A DNA stretch of 64,000 nt from Haloarculaceae archaeon H-GB1-1 (GTDB taxonomy: Archaea; Halobacteriota; Halobacteria; Halobacteriales; Haloarculaceae): contig JARUKX010000007.1 in NCBI GenBank assembly GCA_029688825.1, forward strand, positions 1 to 64,000, given 5' to 3'. This document shows positions 1-8,023 of this stretch, one piece after another (position 1 is the first letter of the stretch; each line of letters begins with the position of its first letter). Both the position numbers and the translations under genes were made by a program. Below the pieces are notes generated by a model that saw only the letters and a program-made list of their open reading frames with translations, ran no database searches and was not told the origin of the DNA.

Positions 1-3
1 AAG

Positions 4-77
4 GTCCAGGTGCGAGAATTGAACCCGCGTCTCAGCCTCCACAAGGCTGAAGGATAGTCCACTACCCCAACCCGGAC
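4..77 (-). tRNA. tRNA-His (GTG anticodon)
   Basis: Read on the minus strand the segment folds as a complete cloverleaf. The anticodon stem CAGCC/GGCTG encloses a seven-base loop TTGTGGA with anticodon GTG (histidine). The T arm is GCGGG-TTCAATT-CTCGC. The acceptor stem pairs from position 1 to 7 with an encoded extra G at position -1 opposite a C at position 73, the identity element of tRNA-His. The 3' CCA is not encoded. Boundaries come from the G-1:C73 pair. Confidence 0.93.
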
Positions 78-175
78 ACGTTGTTAGCAAAAGTTGGTAG
101 TGTCGAGTCGCCCAAATACGTTACGACTCGGGTCCGTTGTGCTTTTGTCTGCCACCCTCCTCTCTTGCAGTACGC

Positions 176-631
176 GTGGCCATCACGGACAAGATATACG
201 TCAAGAACCACCGCCAGCTCGCCTCCCAGCTGGAGACGTCCTTTCCGAAGGGCGCGTTCAAGGGTGCGACGCTCGACATCCTCTTTCAGGGCGAGGGGCT
301 GTCGAAGCTGGACAACGCGACCCGCGACCGCGTGCTGGAGTTCGCCGAGGACTTCATGGACTGCGACTGCGAGGCGAATCCCCACTGTGGCCACCCCGAA
401 CGGAAGTTCGTCAGCTACCTGCTGGAGTTGCGCGCCCAAGGGCTCGGTCCCGACGCCATCGTCGACGTGATGGGCGACGACTACATGCTCTATGCCTATC
501 CGGGCGACATCCTCTCGTTCCTCGACGATTCCGTCCGGACGCTCGAAGCCGTCGAGACGCTCGCTGACGTGGACGGACGGACCGACGTTGCAGAACAGGC
601 GCGGACTCGCAGACGCGACCTCGTCAGGTGA
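176..631 (+). CDS. conserved haloarchaeal protein with Cys/His cluster (DUF5814-like)
   Basis: Encodes about 151 residues starting VAITDKIYVKNHRQL. A GTG at 176 is chosen because the residues ahead of it look non-coding and a T-rich element (TTTTG, 143-147) lies about 30 bases upstream, as in leaderless haloarchaeal genes. The middle holds a compact CDCxxNPHCGHPERK cluster that could bind a metal ion. The rest is a helical, acidic soluble protein. I believe it belongs to a conserved haloarchaeal family catalogued as DUF5814, but that is from memory. No function is known to me. It stands alone, next to tRNA-His and convergent with the following gene. Confidence 0.75.
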   Translation: MAITDKIYVKNHRQLASQLETSFPKGAFKGATLDILFQGEGLSKLDNATRDRVLEFAEDFMDCDCEANPHCGHPERKFVSYLLELRAQGLGPDAIVDVMGDDYMLYAYPGDILSFLDDSVRTLEAVETLADVDGRTDVAEQARTRRRDLVR

Positions 632-650
632 CGGGGGCGCGACGACCGCC

Positions 651-1094
651 TCAGATGACGTCGTCGTCGAACTCGCGACCGATGCGGTAGGCGGACTGTT
701 CGTCGCTCTCGCCGTCGAGGTCCTCCAGCTGGATGACGTCCTCCGTGTCGTGTTCGTCGAGTTGTTGGCGAAGCTGCGTGACGTAGCGCTTGTGCTCTTC
801 GAGTTGCTCGCGCAGATGCTCGGCTTCCAGTTCGAGGCGCTCGTGCTCGCGGACGAAGCTCTTGGGGACTTCGACCTTCGGCGGGAAGCTCTCCACGCCA
901 CTGGCCGTCGACGTCGTCTCCTCGATCTGGTGTTCGGGGACGACCTCGACCTGACCGTCGTGGGCGACGAGCATATCGACGTAGTCCCGGAAGACCGCAG
1001 AGAGGGAGATGTCGCGCTCCTCCGCGATGTCCCGGAGCGTCTCGAACTTCTCCTGGCTCACGCGGAAGGAGATCGTCTTGTTCTTGTTGCCCAT
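651..1094 (-). CDS. ribbon-helix-helix (CopG-like) DNA-binding protein with coiled-coil tail
   Basis: The 147-residue product begins MGNKNKTISFRVSQEKFETL and continues into a helix-turn-helix-like stretch, which is the signature of CopG/MetJ-type ribbon-helix-helix regulators (beta strand followed by two helices, residues 5-50). A proline break (residues 70-80) leads into a long heptad-rich segment (residues 85-125, EHERLELEAEHLREQLEEH), probably a coiled coil used for dimerisation or partner binding. The in-frame ATG at 1094 is preferred over the track start further upstream because the RHH strand starts at once. Targets are unknown. It could be a transcription repressor or a chromatin-associated protein. 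Confidence 0.72.
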   Translation of the reverse strand: MGNKNKTISFRVSQEKFETLRDIAEERDISLSAVFRDYVDMLVAHDGQVEVVPEHQIEETTSTASGVESFPPKVEVPKSFVREHERLELEAEHLREQLEEHKRYVTQLRQQLDEHDTEDVIQLEDLDGESDEQSAYRIGREFDDDVI

Positions 1095-1184
1095 CGTTGT
1101 GGAACTGTCTACGCTCCGGCCACTTAATCGTTTGTCAGACGCTCGCACAGGCTCGCTGGCGCAAAAATCGCGATCGAGGGGGCG

Positions 1185-1784
1185 CTACACCGACGCTTCG
1201 ACGTCGTCCGTCTCGCCGTCGAGCGATTCGAGCGCCTCGACGACCATCCGCTTGTACTGGTCGACGGGGAGGTCGTAGGTCTCGCGGGCCATCTGGCCGT
1301 ACTCGTTGGCTTCGTCGTCGTAGGCCTCGATGCGGTCGAGGGTCCGTTCGGCGGTCTCGACGACCCAGCGGCGGTAGGCCGCTTCGTTCTCGTCGAGGTC
1401 GACGACGGCCTCGGGCCGGACGGAGACGTAGGTGTCGCCGCTCTCGTCCTCGTAGGTCCGGGGCTTGCCGACGACCGCGACGTGGGTCGGGGTCTCGACC
1501 TCGCGGAGCATGCTCGCGGCATCGGGCTGGTACTGGCCGGCGTAGACGAAGAACGACCCGGTCGGGTCGACGACGCGACCGCGCCAGTACTCGGAGTCCT
1601 CGCCGACGTCGTCGGTCTCGGTCAGCGTCCCGACGACGAAGACGCGGTTCGCCTGCTCGCCCGTGGGGAGGAGCAGGTAGACCGGCGCACGGTCGTCGTC
1701 GGACTCTTTGAACGTGTGGGCGGCGTCGTTGAACTCGCGTGCGAAGACGCGGCGGGCGACTTCGCGGGTGGGCGTGCTGGACAT
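1185..1784 (-). CDS. rpap3: Rpa-associated protein (RPA family, COG3390)
   Basis: Encodes 199 residues with an OB-fold-like N-terminal half (residues 30-115, including GTLTETDDVG and YWRGRVVDPTGSFFVYAGQY) and a helical acidic C-terminus. It starts directly at the base after the stop codon of the rpa gene, so the two are cotranscribed and probably translationally coupled. This arrangement matches the rpa3-rpap3 pair described in Haloferax volcanii, where the proteins act together in single-strand DNA binding and the DNA-damage response. The symbol is transferred by similarity and gene order; it could be numbered differently in this species. Confidence 0.85.
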   Translation of the reverse strand: MSSTPTREVARRVFAREFNDAAHTFKESDDDRAPVYLLLPTGEQANRVFVVGTLTETDDVGEDSEYWRGRVVDPTGSFFVYAGQYQPDAASMLREVETPTHVAVVGKPRTYEDESGDTYVSVRPEAVVDLDENEAAYRRWVVETAERTLDRIEAYDDEANEYGQMARETYDLPVDQYKRMVVEALESLDGETDDVEASV

Positions 1785-2714
1785 CTAGATCGACCTCGCT
1801 TTGATGAGGACGCTTTCAGGGTCGGTCGGTTCGGACAGTTCCTCGGTTTCGTTCGCCAGGACGTACCGTCCCAGCGTGGGGCCGCGAATCCGGTAGTACC
1901 GACCGAGCGTCTTGACGCGCATCTCGTCGGCGACGACGGAAGTGTCGAGTGCGTCCATCGCCATCTCCTGGGCTTGATCGAGGGTGATGCCGGTCAGGTC
2001 CTCGGTCGCTTCCTGGTTGAAGATGACCTCGTGGACGTCGCGGCCGTCGTCGACGACGCCCTTGATTCGGAGGTCGAACTCGCCGTCGACCTCGCCGTGT
2101 TCGGAGCACCGGCCGTTCTGGAGGACGCGGGTGCAGTCCTCCTCGGGACAGCGCTTGATGAGACCGCTACCGCTCTGGATGTCGACGAGCGCGCCGTCTA
2201 TCTCGACGTCGTCGTCGCCGACCTCGATCTCCTCGTCCAGTTCCTCGATGGTCGTCGTCCGATTCAGCTTCACCGAGAAGCGTCCCTGGTACTCGTCGGT
2301 GACGACGTTCCGCAGACTGTAGACCTTCTCTTCCTCGAGTTCGGGGAGGTCGGATTTCGACCACTTCGTGAACTTCACGGTCCCGGTCTCGTCCCCGAGC
2401 AGGCCGACCTGCGCGACGGCGTCGGCGCGCGGTTCCCAGAGTTCGACGACCTTGGCGGATAGGTCGATCCACTCCTCGGGTGCGTCGATGTCGCTGATCT
2501 GGACGGTCTCGTTGCCGCCGCCCTGGAGGGCGTCGCGGTCCATCCCGGCGTCGTCGAGGTAGGTGTTGACGACGCTCCGGCGAGCCTCGTTCAGGGGCAC
2601 CTTGTACTCGTTGACGAGCGTGTCGAGCCGCTCGACCACGTCGTCGACCGAGACGTCGAGTTCGTCCGAAAACTGCTCGTGTATCTCTTCCGCTTGGGTA
2701 CGCAAATCGCTCAT
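1785..2714 (-). CDS. rpa3: replication protein A, single OB fold plus zinc finger (Rpa3 type)
   Basis: The 309-residue protein has a helical N-terminal region (1-60), an OB fold (about 75-170, with GLLGDETGTVKFTKW), and a zinc finger CPEEDC-x6-NGRC-SEHG (about 190-205) followed by a second OB-like segment. It binds single-stranded DNA in replication and repair. ATG 2714 is chosen over an upstream GTG at 2723. A TATA-like TTTATAG at 2774-2781 would give a leader of about 37 bases, unusual among its mostly leaderless neighbours. Length and the single OB/zinc-finger layout fit haloarchaeal Rpa3 rather than the longer Rpa1 or Rpa2. Confidence 0.87.
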   Translation of the reverse strand: MSDLRTQAEEIHEQFSDELDVSVDDVVERLDTLVNEYKVPLNEARRSVVNTYLDDAGMDRDALQGGGNETVQISDIDAPEEWIDLSAKVVELWEPRADAVAQVGLLGDETGTVKFTKWSKSDLPELEEEKVYSLRNVVTDEYQGRFSVKLNRTTTIEELDEEIEVGDDDVEIDGALVDIQSGSGLIKRCPEEDCTRVLQNGRCSEHGEVDGEFDLRIKGVVDDGRDVHEVIFNQEATEDLTGITLDQAQEMAMDALDTSVVADEMRVKTLGRYYRIRGPTLGRYVLANETEELSEPTDPESVLIKARSI

Positions 2715-2956
2715 TGTGTTCACTGTCTCCGCGTTGTTTTCCGATGGGAGACACGAGTCGCTTGGTCGGCTTCACCTATAAAGTCTCGCAGAGCAGGGTG
2801 GAACTGAAGCGCACCTGGAGAGCAGCGGTCCCGTGAACGTGACCTTACCCGGACGTACGCTGTGAATAACCAACCCCGGACGCCGCATAGCCGGAGTCGA
2901 ATGGTTCGAATCGTCGAGTCGTCCGACGTGTGTATCGCTCCGTGGTGGTCGATGCG

Positions 2957-3589
2957 ATGACGGTACCGAGCCGTCGCGTCCTGTCCGTCGTTCTCCTTGG
3001 AACGATACTCGTGACTGCGACTCTCGCGATGCCCGTCGTCTCGACGACCGCGGCGAAGTTCGCGGGTCTCGAATCGCACTCGAAGCCGGCGAACGCCACC
3101 GCGGTCGACGGCTGTCGGGCGATCACCGAGCCGGGGACGTACGTGCTGACGAAGGACATCAAAAACGGAGATAGCGGCGAGAACTTCACGTTCATCTCCG
3201 AGGCGTGTCTCCGCATCCAGTCGAGCGACGTCACGCTCGACGGCGGGGGGCACACTGTCGACGGATTCGGCGTGAGCGATACGACGGCGATCCGCGCCGG
3301 CGGAGACGAGCAGGTGACGAACGTGACCGTGGAGAACGTCCGGGTCAAAGAGTGGAATCGCGCCGTCTACTTCGCGAACGTCGACGGTGGCGTCGTTCGA
3401 AACGCGGACGTGACGGGCAACAGCTTCGGCGTGTTCGTCGACGGCAACAGCAATGTTACCCTCGAGAACGTCACGTCGCGGCGGTACTTCGTCGGCGTCT
3501 ACGCGGCGGACGGGAACGTGTCGATACGCGAGAGTTCGTTCTCCGGGAACGAGACGAACGCTATCGTCCGCGAATCGGTTGGAGACTAA
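2957..3589 (+). CDS. secreted right-handed beta-helix (PbH1/NosD-like) protein
   Basis: Encodes 210 residues. The N-terminus has arginines followed by a hydrophobic run (LSVVLLGTILVTATLAMP) and a Ser/Thr/Ala-rich cleavage area, a Sec-type signal peptide. The mature part has repeating beta-strand coils typical of parallel beta helices (DVTLDGGGHTVDG, NVTVENVRVKEW, NVTLENVTSRR, NVSIRESSFSGN) and several N-x-S/T sequons. Such folds usually bind or cleave polysaccharides or act as surface scaffolds; the catalytic residues of a lyase are not evident. Only four to five coils are present, so it is short for the fold. Its stop overlaps by four bases the end of the convergent glycoside hydrolase gene. 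Confidence 0.75.
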   Translation: MTVPSRRVLSVVLLGTILVTATLAMPVVSTTAAKFAGLESHSKPANATAVDGCRAITEPGTYVLTKDIKNGDSGENFTFISEACLRIQSSDVTLDGGGHTVDGFGVSDTTAIRAGGDEQVTNVTVENVRVKEWNRAVYFANVDGGVVRNADVTGNSFGVFVDGNSNVTLENVTSRRYFVGVYAADGNVSIRESSFSGNETNAIVRESVGD

Positions 3590-4788
3590 CCCGAATTCTC
3601 GGACGTCTGCTCCTTTATCTCCGACGCCCACTCTGGCCACTGCGAGCGCTCTCGACCGTCGAAGCCGGGGTCACCGGACATTGCCTTGATGGCGCGGGCG
3701 TCGTCCAGACTCCAGACGGCACCGTCCTCGTGGAAGATGCCGTTGATGACCCCGTGGCGACGCTGGGAGGGGACAACCGCGGGCTTCACCATCAGCGACC
3801 AGAAGAAGTTGCCGAACTCGAACTCCTTGATGATGGAAGCCATCGAGGAGTAGTTCGGCACGCGTTCGTCGGGCTCCGGTTCGGCGTGGAAGCCACGGCC
3901 GGACCGGATGCGTTGCCATTCGGTGAGCCAAATTGGCTGGTCGACGCGCTCTCTGATGATGGCGACCTGCCGAAGCGCGTCGCGGAAGGTCGCTTCGTCT
4001 ATCGGGAAGTTGTAGTGGAACTGGAAGATCTCGCTCCCCCAGCTGCGGTAGTCGAGGTCGTTGGCGACGCTCGTCGAGCCGACGGTGAGCGGAACGGAGC
4101 CGCGGTGTTTCCGCATTGTGCGGAACATCCCGCGAGCGAACCGCTTGCTGTACGGCTGCCAGCCCGGTTCGTTCATCACCTCGAAGCCGAGGAGCCGGTC
4201 GTCGTCGGCCCAGCCGTCGAACAGCCAGCGGACGAACTCGCGTGGTTCGTCCCAGCGGTCGCTGTTCTTCATCACCGGGGCGGACGGGGAGGCGACCGTC
4301 GTCGCGGTCATGGGGTCGGTGTTGGTCAGATTCTCCTCGGTCGGCGCGGAACCGACGCCCTCGAACAACGCGAGCAAGACCCGGATTCCGTTGTCGTCCG
4401 CGGTCGAGAGGAGGTGGTTCAGCTGTTTCCGGCAGGCCTCGCGGTCCTCGTGCCAGTACTCGTAGTTGATCCACGTCCGGATGGCGTTGAGGTTCAGGCG
4501 GGAGGCGTACCCGAGGTCGCGCTCGATGACCGAGCGGTCGTAGTCCCGCCACATCTGGTACGTGTTCCAGGCGCGTGCGGGGAGATACAGCGCTCCCCGG
4601 ATGGCGACCGGAGCGGTCGTCTCCTCGACGATGGCCCTGTTCGTTTCGTCCGTCGTCGTCGATTCCCGAGTCGTCCACGCAGTGGTCTGTTCCGTCTGTC
4701 CCCCCGATGGGGCTTCACAGCCGGCGAGGCCTGCGAGAGCCGTTCCCGCACCGAGGCGGAGGAAGTCCCGACGCGTCTGCTGGTCCAT
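3586..4788 (-). CDS. exported lipoprotein glycoside hydrolase, GH5-like (cellulase/mannanase clan A)
   Basis: The 400-residue product starts MDQQTRRDFLRLGAGTALAG followed by LAGC, a twin-arginine signal merged with a lipobox, so it is probably exported folded and lipid-anchored. A clan GH-A TIM barrel follows: LNLNAIRTWINYEYW on an early strand, the acid/base Glu in FEVMNEP (about residue 230) and the candidate nucleophile Glu in PIWLTEWQRI (about residue 315). It should hydrolyse a beta-linked polysaccharide; the substrate cannot be told from sequence. ATG 4788 is chosen because the Tat motif starts there; a TATA-like TATACATT sits about 30 bases upstream. Neighbours are a beta-helix secreted protein and a GH43-like remnant. 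Confidence 0.82.
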   Translation of the reverse strand: MDQQTRRDFLRLGAGTALAGLAGCEAPSGGQTEQTTAWTTRESTTTDETNRAIVEETTAPVAIRGALYLPARAWNTYQMWRDYDRSVIERDLGYASRLNLNAIRTWINYEYWHEDREACRKQLNHLLSTADDNGIRVLLALFEGVGSAPTEENLTNTDPMTATTVASPSAPVMKNSDRWDEPREFVRWLFDGWADDDRLLGFEVMNEPGWQPYSKRFARGMFRTMRKHRGSVPLTVGSTSVANDLDYRSWGSEIFQFHYNFPIDEATFRDALRQVAIIRERVDQPIWLTEWQRIRSGRGFHAEPEPDERVPNYSSMASIIKEFEFGNFFWSLMVKPAVVPSQRRHGVINGIFHEDGAVWSLDDARAIKAMSGDPGFDGRERSQWPEWASEIKEQTSENSG

Positions 4789-4931
4789 CGCCACGAGCAA
4801 CGAAACCGGCCCTGAAATGTATACACCGCTTAGCGTCACTGCGTCGAAATAGGCCGATCATGACCACGAGGTAACGGCCGTTTACCGTGGGTCGACCCTG
4901 CAGTCACAGCCAGTCGAGTCCCGCGAAACGT

Positions 4932-5120
4932 GACGTCGACGGGACGTTCGCCGGCCCCGGACACATCGCCGTCGTCGTCGACGACGCCGGATCCGACTGG
5001 CTGCAGTATCACGCGAACGAACGGGCCGACCCCTGGATCGGGAACGCGCCTCGCAGGGTCCTGCTGTGCGACCTGACCGCGTGGCGGGACGGCTGGCCGA
5101 CGGTCGGGGACGCCGAGTCG
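4932..5120 (+). pseudogene. remnant of a GH43-like glycoside hydrolase C-terminus
   Basis: The interval 4789-5179 has no intact gene, but one forward frame reads GPGHIAVVVDDAGSDWLQYH and then ANERADPW...RRVLLCDLTAWRDGWPTV. This closely resembles the last propeller blade of GH43 arabinanase/xylosidase-type enzymes, where GPGHN-V--D--G-DW---YH and R--L-D---W-DGWP-V recur. No upstream propeller blades, start codon or in-frame stop fit a real gene; the frame runs on into the antisense of the following SDR gene. I read it as the decayed 3' end of a lost enzyme beside the GH5 gene. The limits are those of the recognisable similarity. The remaining bases up to 5179 show nothing I can assign. Confidence 0.55.
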
Positions 5121-5179
5121 CGTGGCTACCGTCCCGACGATTCCGACCGGCGAAAAACAGCGCAGCGACGGCGAGCCGA

Positions 5180-5965
5180 CTACTCCCGGATAGCGCCGCC
5201 GTCGATGGGGAGCGCAGCGCCGTTGACGAAGCTCGCGCGCGGGCTGGAGAGGAACGCGACGACGTCGCCCAGTTCGATGGGCTGGCCGACGCGGTCGAGC
5301 GGGACCTCCTCGGCGAACGCCTGGATGGCGTCCGCGTACTCGTCGTACTCGCCGCGCTCGACGGCGTCTTCCGCGAGTTCCTCCAGCCGGCTCGTCTCGT
5401 GCGGGCCCGGCAGGACGGCGTTGACGCGGACCTCCGGCGCGAACTCGCGGGCCTGCGTCTCGGTCAGGCCGAGGACGGCGCGCCGGATGGAGTTCGAGAG
5501 GACGAGTTCGTCCTGGGCCTCTCGCACCGTGCGCGAGAGGATGTTGACGATGCTCCCGTGGTCGCTCTCTTTGAGGTGCGGGTAGGCCTCGCGGGTCGTC
5601 CAGACGTTGCTCATCAGCAACTGGTCGAACGCCTGGAACCAGTCGGTGTCCTCGGTGTCCATGAACGACCCGCTCGGCGGGCCGCCGGCGCTGGTCACGA
5701 GGTGGTCGATGCCGCCGAACTGGTCGACGGTCTCCCTGACAAGTCCCTTGACGTTGTCGGGGTCGCGAACGTCGGCCTGCAGGCCGAGGATGTCGCCCTC
5801 GCCCATCGCGTTCAGGCGGTCGCAGGCGTAGGCGAGCTGGTCCTGACTGCGCCCACAGATCGTCACGTTGACGCCTTCCTTCGAGAGTGCTTCCGCGCAC
5901 GCGTGGCCGAGACCGCTGGTGCTGGCCGTCACCAGGGCCGCGTTCCCTTCGATGTCCAGATCCAT
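5180..5965 (-). CDS. short-chain dehydrogenase/reductase family protein with non-canonical active site
   Basis: Encodes 261 residues with a Rossmann fold: the cofactor loop reads TASTSGLGHA (residues 13-22) instead of TGxxxGIG, the NAG-equivalent reads TSAGGPP, and the C-terminus has the usual GAALPIDGG. The catalytic YxxxK is missing: at the aligned place (about residues 155-160) the sequence is SNSIRRAVLGL, so Tyr becomes Ser and Lys becomes Arg. The fold and cofactor binding seem kept but classical carbonyl reduction is doubtful. It lies 23 bases downstream of the Tfx-like gene on the same strand and may be cotranscribed with it. Substrate unknown. Confidence 0.83.
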   Translation of the reverse strand: MDLDIEGNAALVTASTSGLGHACAEALSKEGVNVTICGRSQDQLAYACDRLNAMGEGDILGLQADVRDPDNVKGLVRETVDQFGGIDHLVTSAGGPPSGSFMDTEDTDWFQAFDQLLMSNVWTTREAYPHLKESDHGSIVNILSRTVREAQDELVLSNSIRRAVLGLTETQAREFAPEVRVNAVLPGPHETSRLEELAEDAVERGEYDEYADAIQAFAEEVPLDRVGQPIELGDVVAFLSSPRASFVNGAALPIDGGAIRE

Positions 5966-5988
5966 GTGGGACAGCTTGGTCGGGAGCG

Positions 5989-6462
5989 TTAAGTCTCTCC
6001 CGACTGCCGACGAATTTTGATGGTCCCCTCGGTCGTGACCGAGACGAGGAGGTTCTCGGAGACCTCGCGGCCCTCGATAGCGTCCTCGGCGGCGTCGCTG
6101 ATGCGCTTCATCAGTTCGGGTGCGGTGTAGTTGACCTTGATGTCGGCGTCGTCGCAGGCGGCGAACACCTTCCCCGGCACGTCGTAGAGGTCCGTCCCTT
6201 CGAGGATGGACACCTGGGCGGGTGCGCGGAGCGCGTGGACGAATTCGACCGTCTCTCTCGCCTTCTCGACGTTCTCGCGGGCGCTCGCTTCGATGCTCGC
6301 GATGTTCGCCCGCGAGGTTCCGAGCCGGTCGGCGATGGCTGCCTGCGTGAAATCGCGCTCTCGCATGGCCAGTACCTGGGCCTGGCGGTCCGTGAGGACG
6401 CTGTGGGCGGCGTCGAAGCCCACGGTCCGCAGCAGTTCCGAGACGTCGAGGTCGTCGGTCAC
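5989..6462 (-). CDS. Tfx-family DNA-binding transcriptional regulator
   Basis: Encodes 157 residues with the Tfx-type helix-turn-helix LTDRQAQVLAMRERDFTQAA followed by IADRLGTSRANIASIEASAR near the N-terminus (about 20-65) and an acidic C-terminal domain (GTDLYDVPGKVFAACD, YTAPELMK). Tfx of methanogens binds DNA downstream of the formylmethanofuran dehydrogenase promoter; haloarchaeal homologues have unknown targets. I start it at GTG 6462 because a GGAGG motif lies on the minus strand at 6475-6471, seven to eight bases ahead, and the length then matches the family; a longer reading from GTG 6522 adds a tail that is not family-like. Confidence 0.8.
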   Translation of the reverse strand: MTDDLDVSELLRTVGFDAAHSVLTDRQAQVLAMRERDFTQAAIADRLGTSRANIASIEASARENVEKARETVEFVHALRAPAQVSILEGTDLYDVPGKVFAACDDADIKVNYTAPELMKRISDAAEDAIEGREVSENLLVSVTTEGTIKIRRQSGET

Positions 6463-6570
6463 GACGCCGACCTCCTGGACGGCGTGGCGGAACGAGTCAT
6501 GGGCGAGCAGTAGCGTCGCCACCGCGAAAAAGTGTCGGATAGGGACGGTCGACTGGCGGGACCGAGCTCG

Positions 6571-7050
6571 CTACGAGCCCCAGAAGTTGTCTCGGCTGCC
6601 CAGTCGTTGCCGGTCGCGGCCGCTGGACCCGGAGTCGGCGTCGTCGTCCGCATCCGCGTCCGCCTCGTCCGCGTCTGCGTCCACGTCGTCGTCTTCGAGT
6701 GACTCCGCGTCGGCCTCCTCGGGGAGCCGTTCGAGTTCGTCAGCTCTGGCGTGGTTCGAGCGGACCTTCGTGATCTTCACGCGCGAGCGAGCCGGCGGCA
6801 GGACGCCGTCGACCATGACGATGAACCCGTCTTCGGTCCGACCGACGCCGGCACCGCTCTCGTGGATGTCGTCGACTTCGACGACGACCTCCTCTCCCGG
6901 TTTGACCGGCTGGGACTTCAGGTCACGAATCGGCTGACTGTAGTGATTGCACCACTCGGCACCGCCGCGGTCCCCGTAATGCTGACAGCCCATCCCCTGA
7001 ATGTGCTCGCTGTATTTGGGGCAATCGTCCGCCAGTGGACAGTCCGACAT
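6571..7050 (-). CDS. TRAM-domain protein with N-terminal cysteine motif and acidic tail
   Basis: The 159-residue protein has four cysteines in the first 35 residues (CPLADDCPKY, GCQHY, WCNHY), likely a metal site, then a TRAM OB-fold (about 45-100: VKPGEEVVVEVDDIHESGAG and VMVDGVLPPARSRVKITKV) and an extreme Asp/Glu/Ala low-complexity tail. TRAM domains bind RNA; small archaeal TRAM proteins have been proposed as cold-shock-like RNA chaperones, and others are fused to RNA methyltransferases. No methyltransferase domain is here. ATG 7050 is taken since the cysteine motif begins immediately. It is monocistronic. Confidence 0.8.
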   Translation of the reverse strand: MSDCPLADDCPKYSEHIQGMGCQHYGDRGGAEWCNHYSQPIRDLKSQPVKPGEEVVVEVDDIHESGAGVGRTEDGFIVMVDGVLPPARSRVKITKVRSNHARADELERLPEEADAESLEDDDVDADADEADADADDDADSGSSGRDRQRLGSRDNFWGS

Positions 7051-7155
7051 GCCAGCGGGTAGATGGTCCGCGGTCAAAACAGTTGCGTCCGCCAGCGAGG
7101 GCGTGTCAGAGGATGACGCGCAGAATGTCGGTCGAACCGGCTGAAGGAGTCGTCG

Positions 7156-7446
7156 TCACGGAAACTCGACGTCTTCGCCGGCACCGTCGGGGTCCATCTC
7201 GATGGTCGCCGCTGTCTCGATGGCGTCGATACCGTCGAGGGCACAGAGGTCGCCGACGCGCTCCTGGGGGAGCGAGACTTCGAGCGTGCCGAACTCGCGC
7301 TCACGATCGACGGTCGCGAACTCCTCGACGGCCGACGCCACGGCGGAGAGGGACGTCGCGTCCTCGTCGACGTCCAACAGGAGCGTGACCGACTCGCCCT
7401 CGATGGGGTCGTCGCGGATGCGACGGACCGGGTGGGAGAGATACAT
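7156..7446 (-). CDS. small conserved protein of unknown function
   Basis: Encodes 96 residues starting MYLSHPVRRIRDDPIEGESV. It alternates predicted beta strands and helices (VTLLLDVDEDATSL, TLEVSLPQERV) in the manner of a small ferredoxin-like alpha/beta fold, with no cysteines in a pattern and no catalytic motif. ATG 7446 is preferred over a GTG at 7494, which would overlap the upstream stop codon, because a TTTTGTA element sits about 26-33 bases upstream on the minus strand (7473-7479), giving a leaderless transcript. Function unknown. Confidence 0.65.
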   Translation of the reverse strand: MYLSHPVRRIRDDPIEGESVTLLLDVDEDATSLSAVASAVEEFATVDREREFGTLEVSLPQERVGDLCALDGIDAIETAATIEMDPDGAGEDVEFP

Positions 7447-7490
7447 CTTGGTCGGGCTTGGCGCAGGAGCGATACAAAACTTCTCTTCGA

Positions 7491-7928
7491 TCACTCCCCG
7501 ACCGCCCGCGCAGCCGCCAGGTCCCGCCAGTACGACAGGAGCCAGTATCCGGTCCCGGTCGTGATGAGCGCGGCGGCGACGACGTACAGGATGAGCTGTG
7601 GGTTGAACACCTGCGCGGGGTACCGCGCGGTGAACGCGACGCCCTCCCCGGCCGTGAGCGCGAGCAGGAACGAGAGGAGCCCGACGCCGACCGCGCCCAC
7701 CAGGGCGGTCTTCCCGTCGACCTCGTACTGGGTCAACTGGAAGATGGCGACCACGAAGGCGATGGCAAGGACGAGGACGTACAGCGGCAACCGAGCCGAG
7801 ACGCCGACCACGTCGCCCCGGACGAACCCCAGCAGGCCGACGAAGCTCCAGGTCAACACGAGCGTCGACGCCACGACCACCAGGACGGTCTCGCCCAGTA
7901 GCTCCCGCCGGATGGGGAGTGAAACCAT
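7491..7928 (-). CDS. four-helix integral membrane protein, function unknown
   Basis: Encodes 145 residues with four hydrophobic segments: about 13-33 (VLVVVASTLVLTWSFVGLLG), 47-66, 77-93 and 110-130. A short positively charged N-terminus (MVSLPIRREL) points to a cytoplasmic start. No motif links it to a transporter family. It precedes the small gene at 7156-7446 on the same strand and is divergent from the HerA-like ATPase gene, with 95 bases between the starts. Confidence 0.68.
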   Translation of the reverse strand: MVSLPIRRELLGETVLVVVASTLVLTWSFVGLLGFVRGDVVGVSARLPLYVLVLAIAFVVAIFQLTQYEVDGKTALVGAVGVGLLSFLLALTAGEGVAFTARYPAQVFNPQLILYVVAAALITTGTGYWLLSYWRDLAAARAVGE

Positions 7929-8023
7929 AGCAGACAGTGTGCGGAGAGCGAGAAAAGTCTAGTGGCTCAACCCCAGGGAGAGACGGGCAGAAGGCCTATA
8001 CCGTTCACTGCCCATCACCTCCC

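Noticed and set aside
2880-2935. tRNA-like T-arm sequence (GGTTCGAATC)
   Set aside because: No acceptor or anticodon stems can be folded around it.
4836-5900. Minus-strand frame of 354 codons
   Set aside because: Arg/Pro-rich shadow of the SDR gene and the GH43-like remnant region; no promoter or motif.
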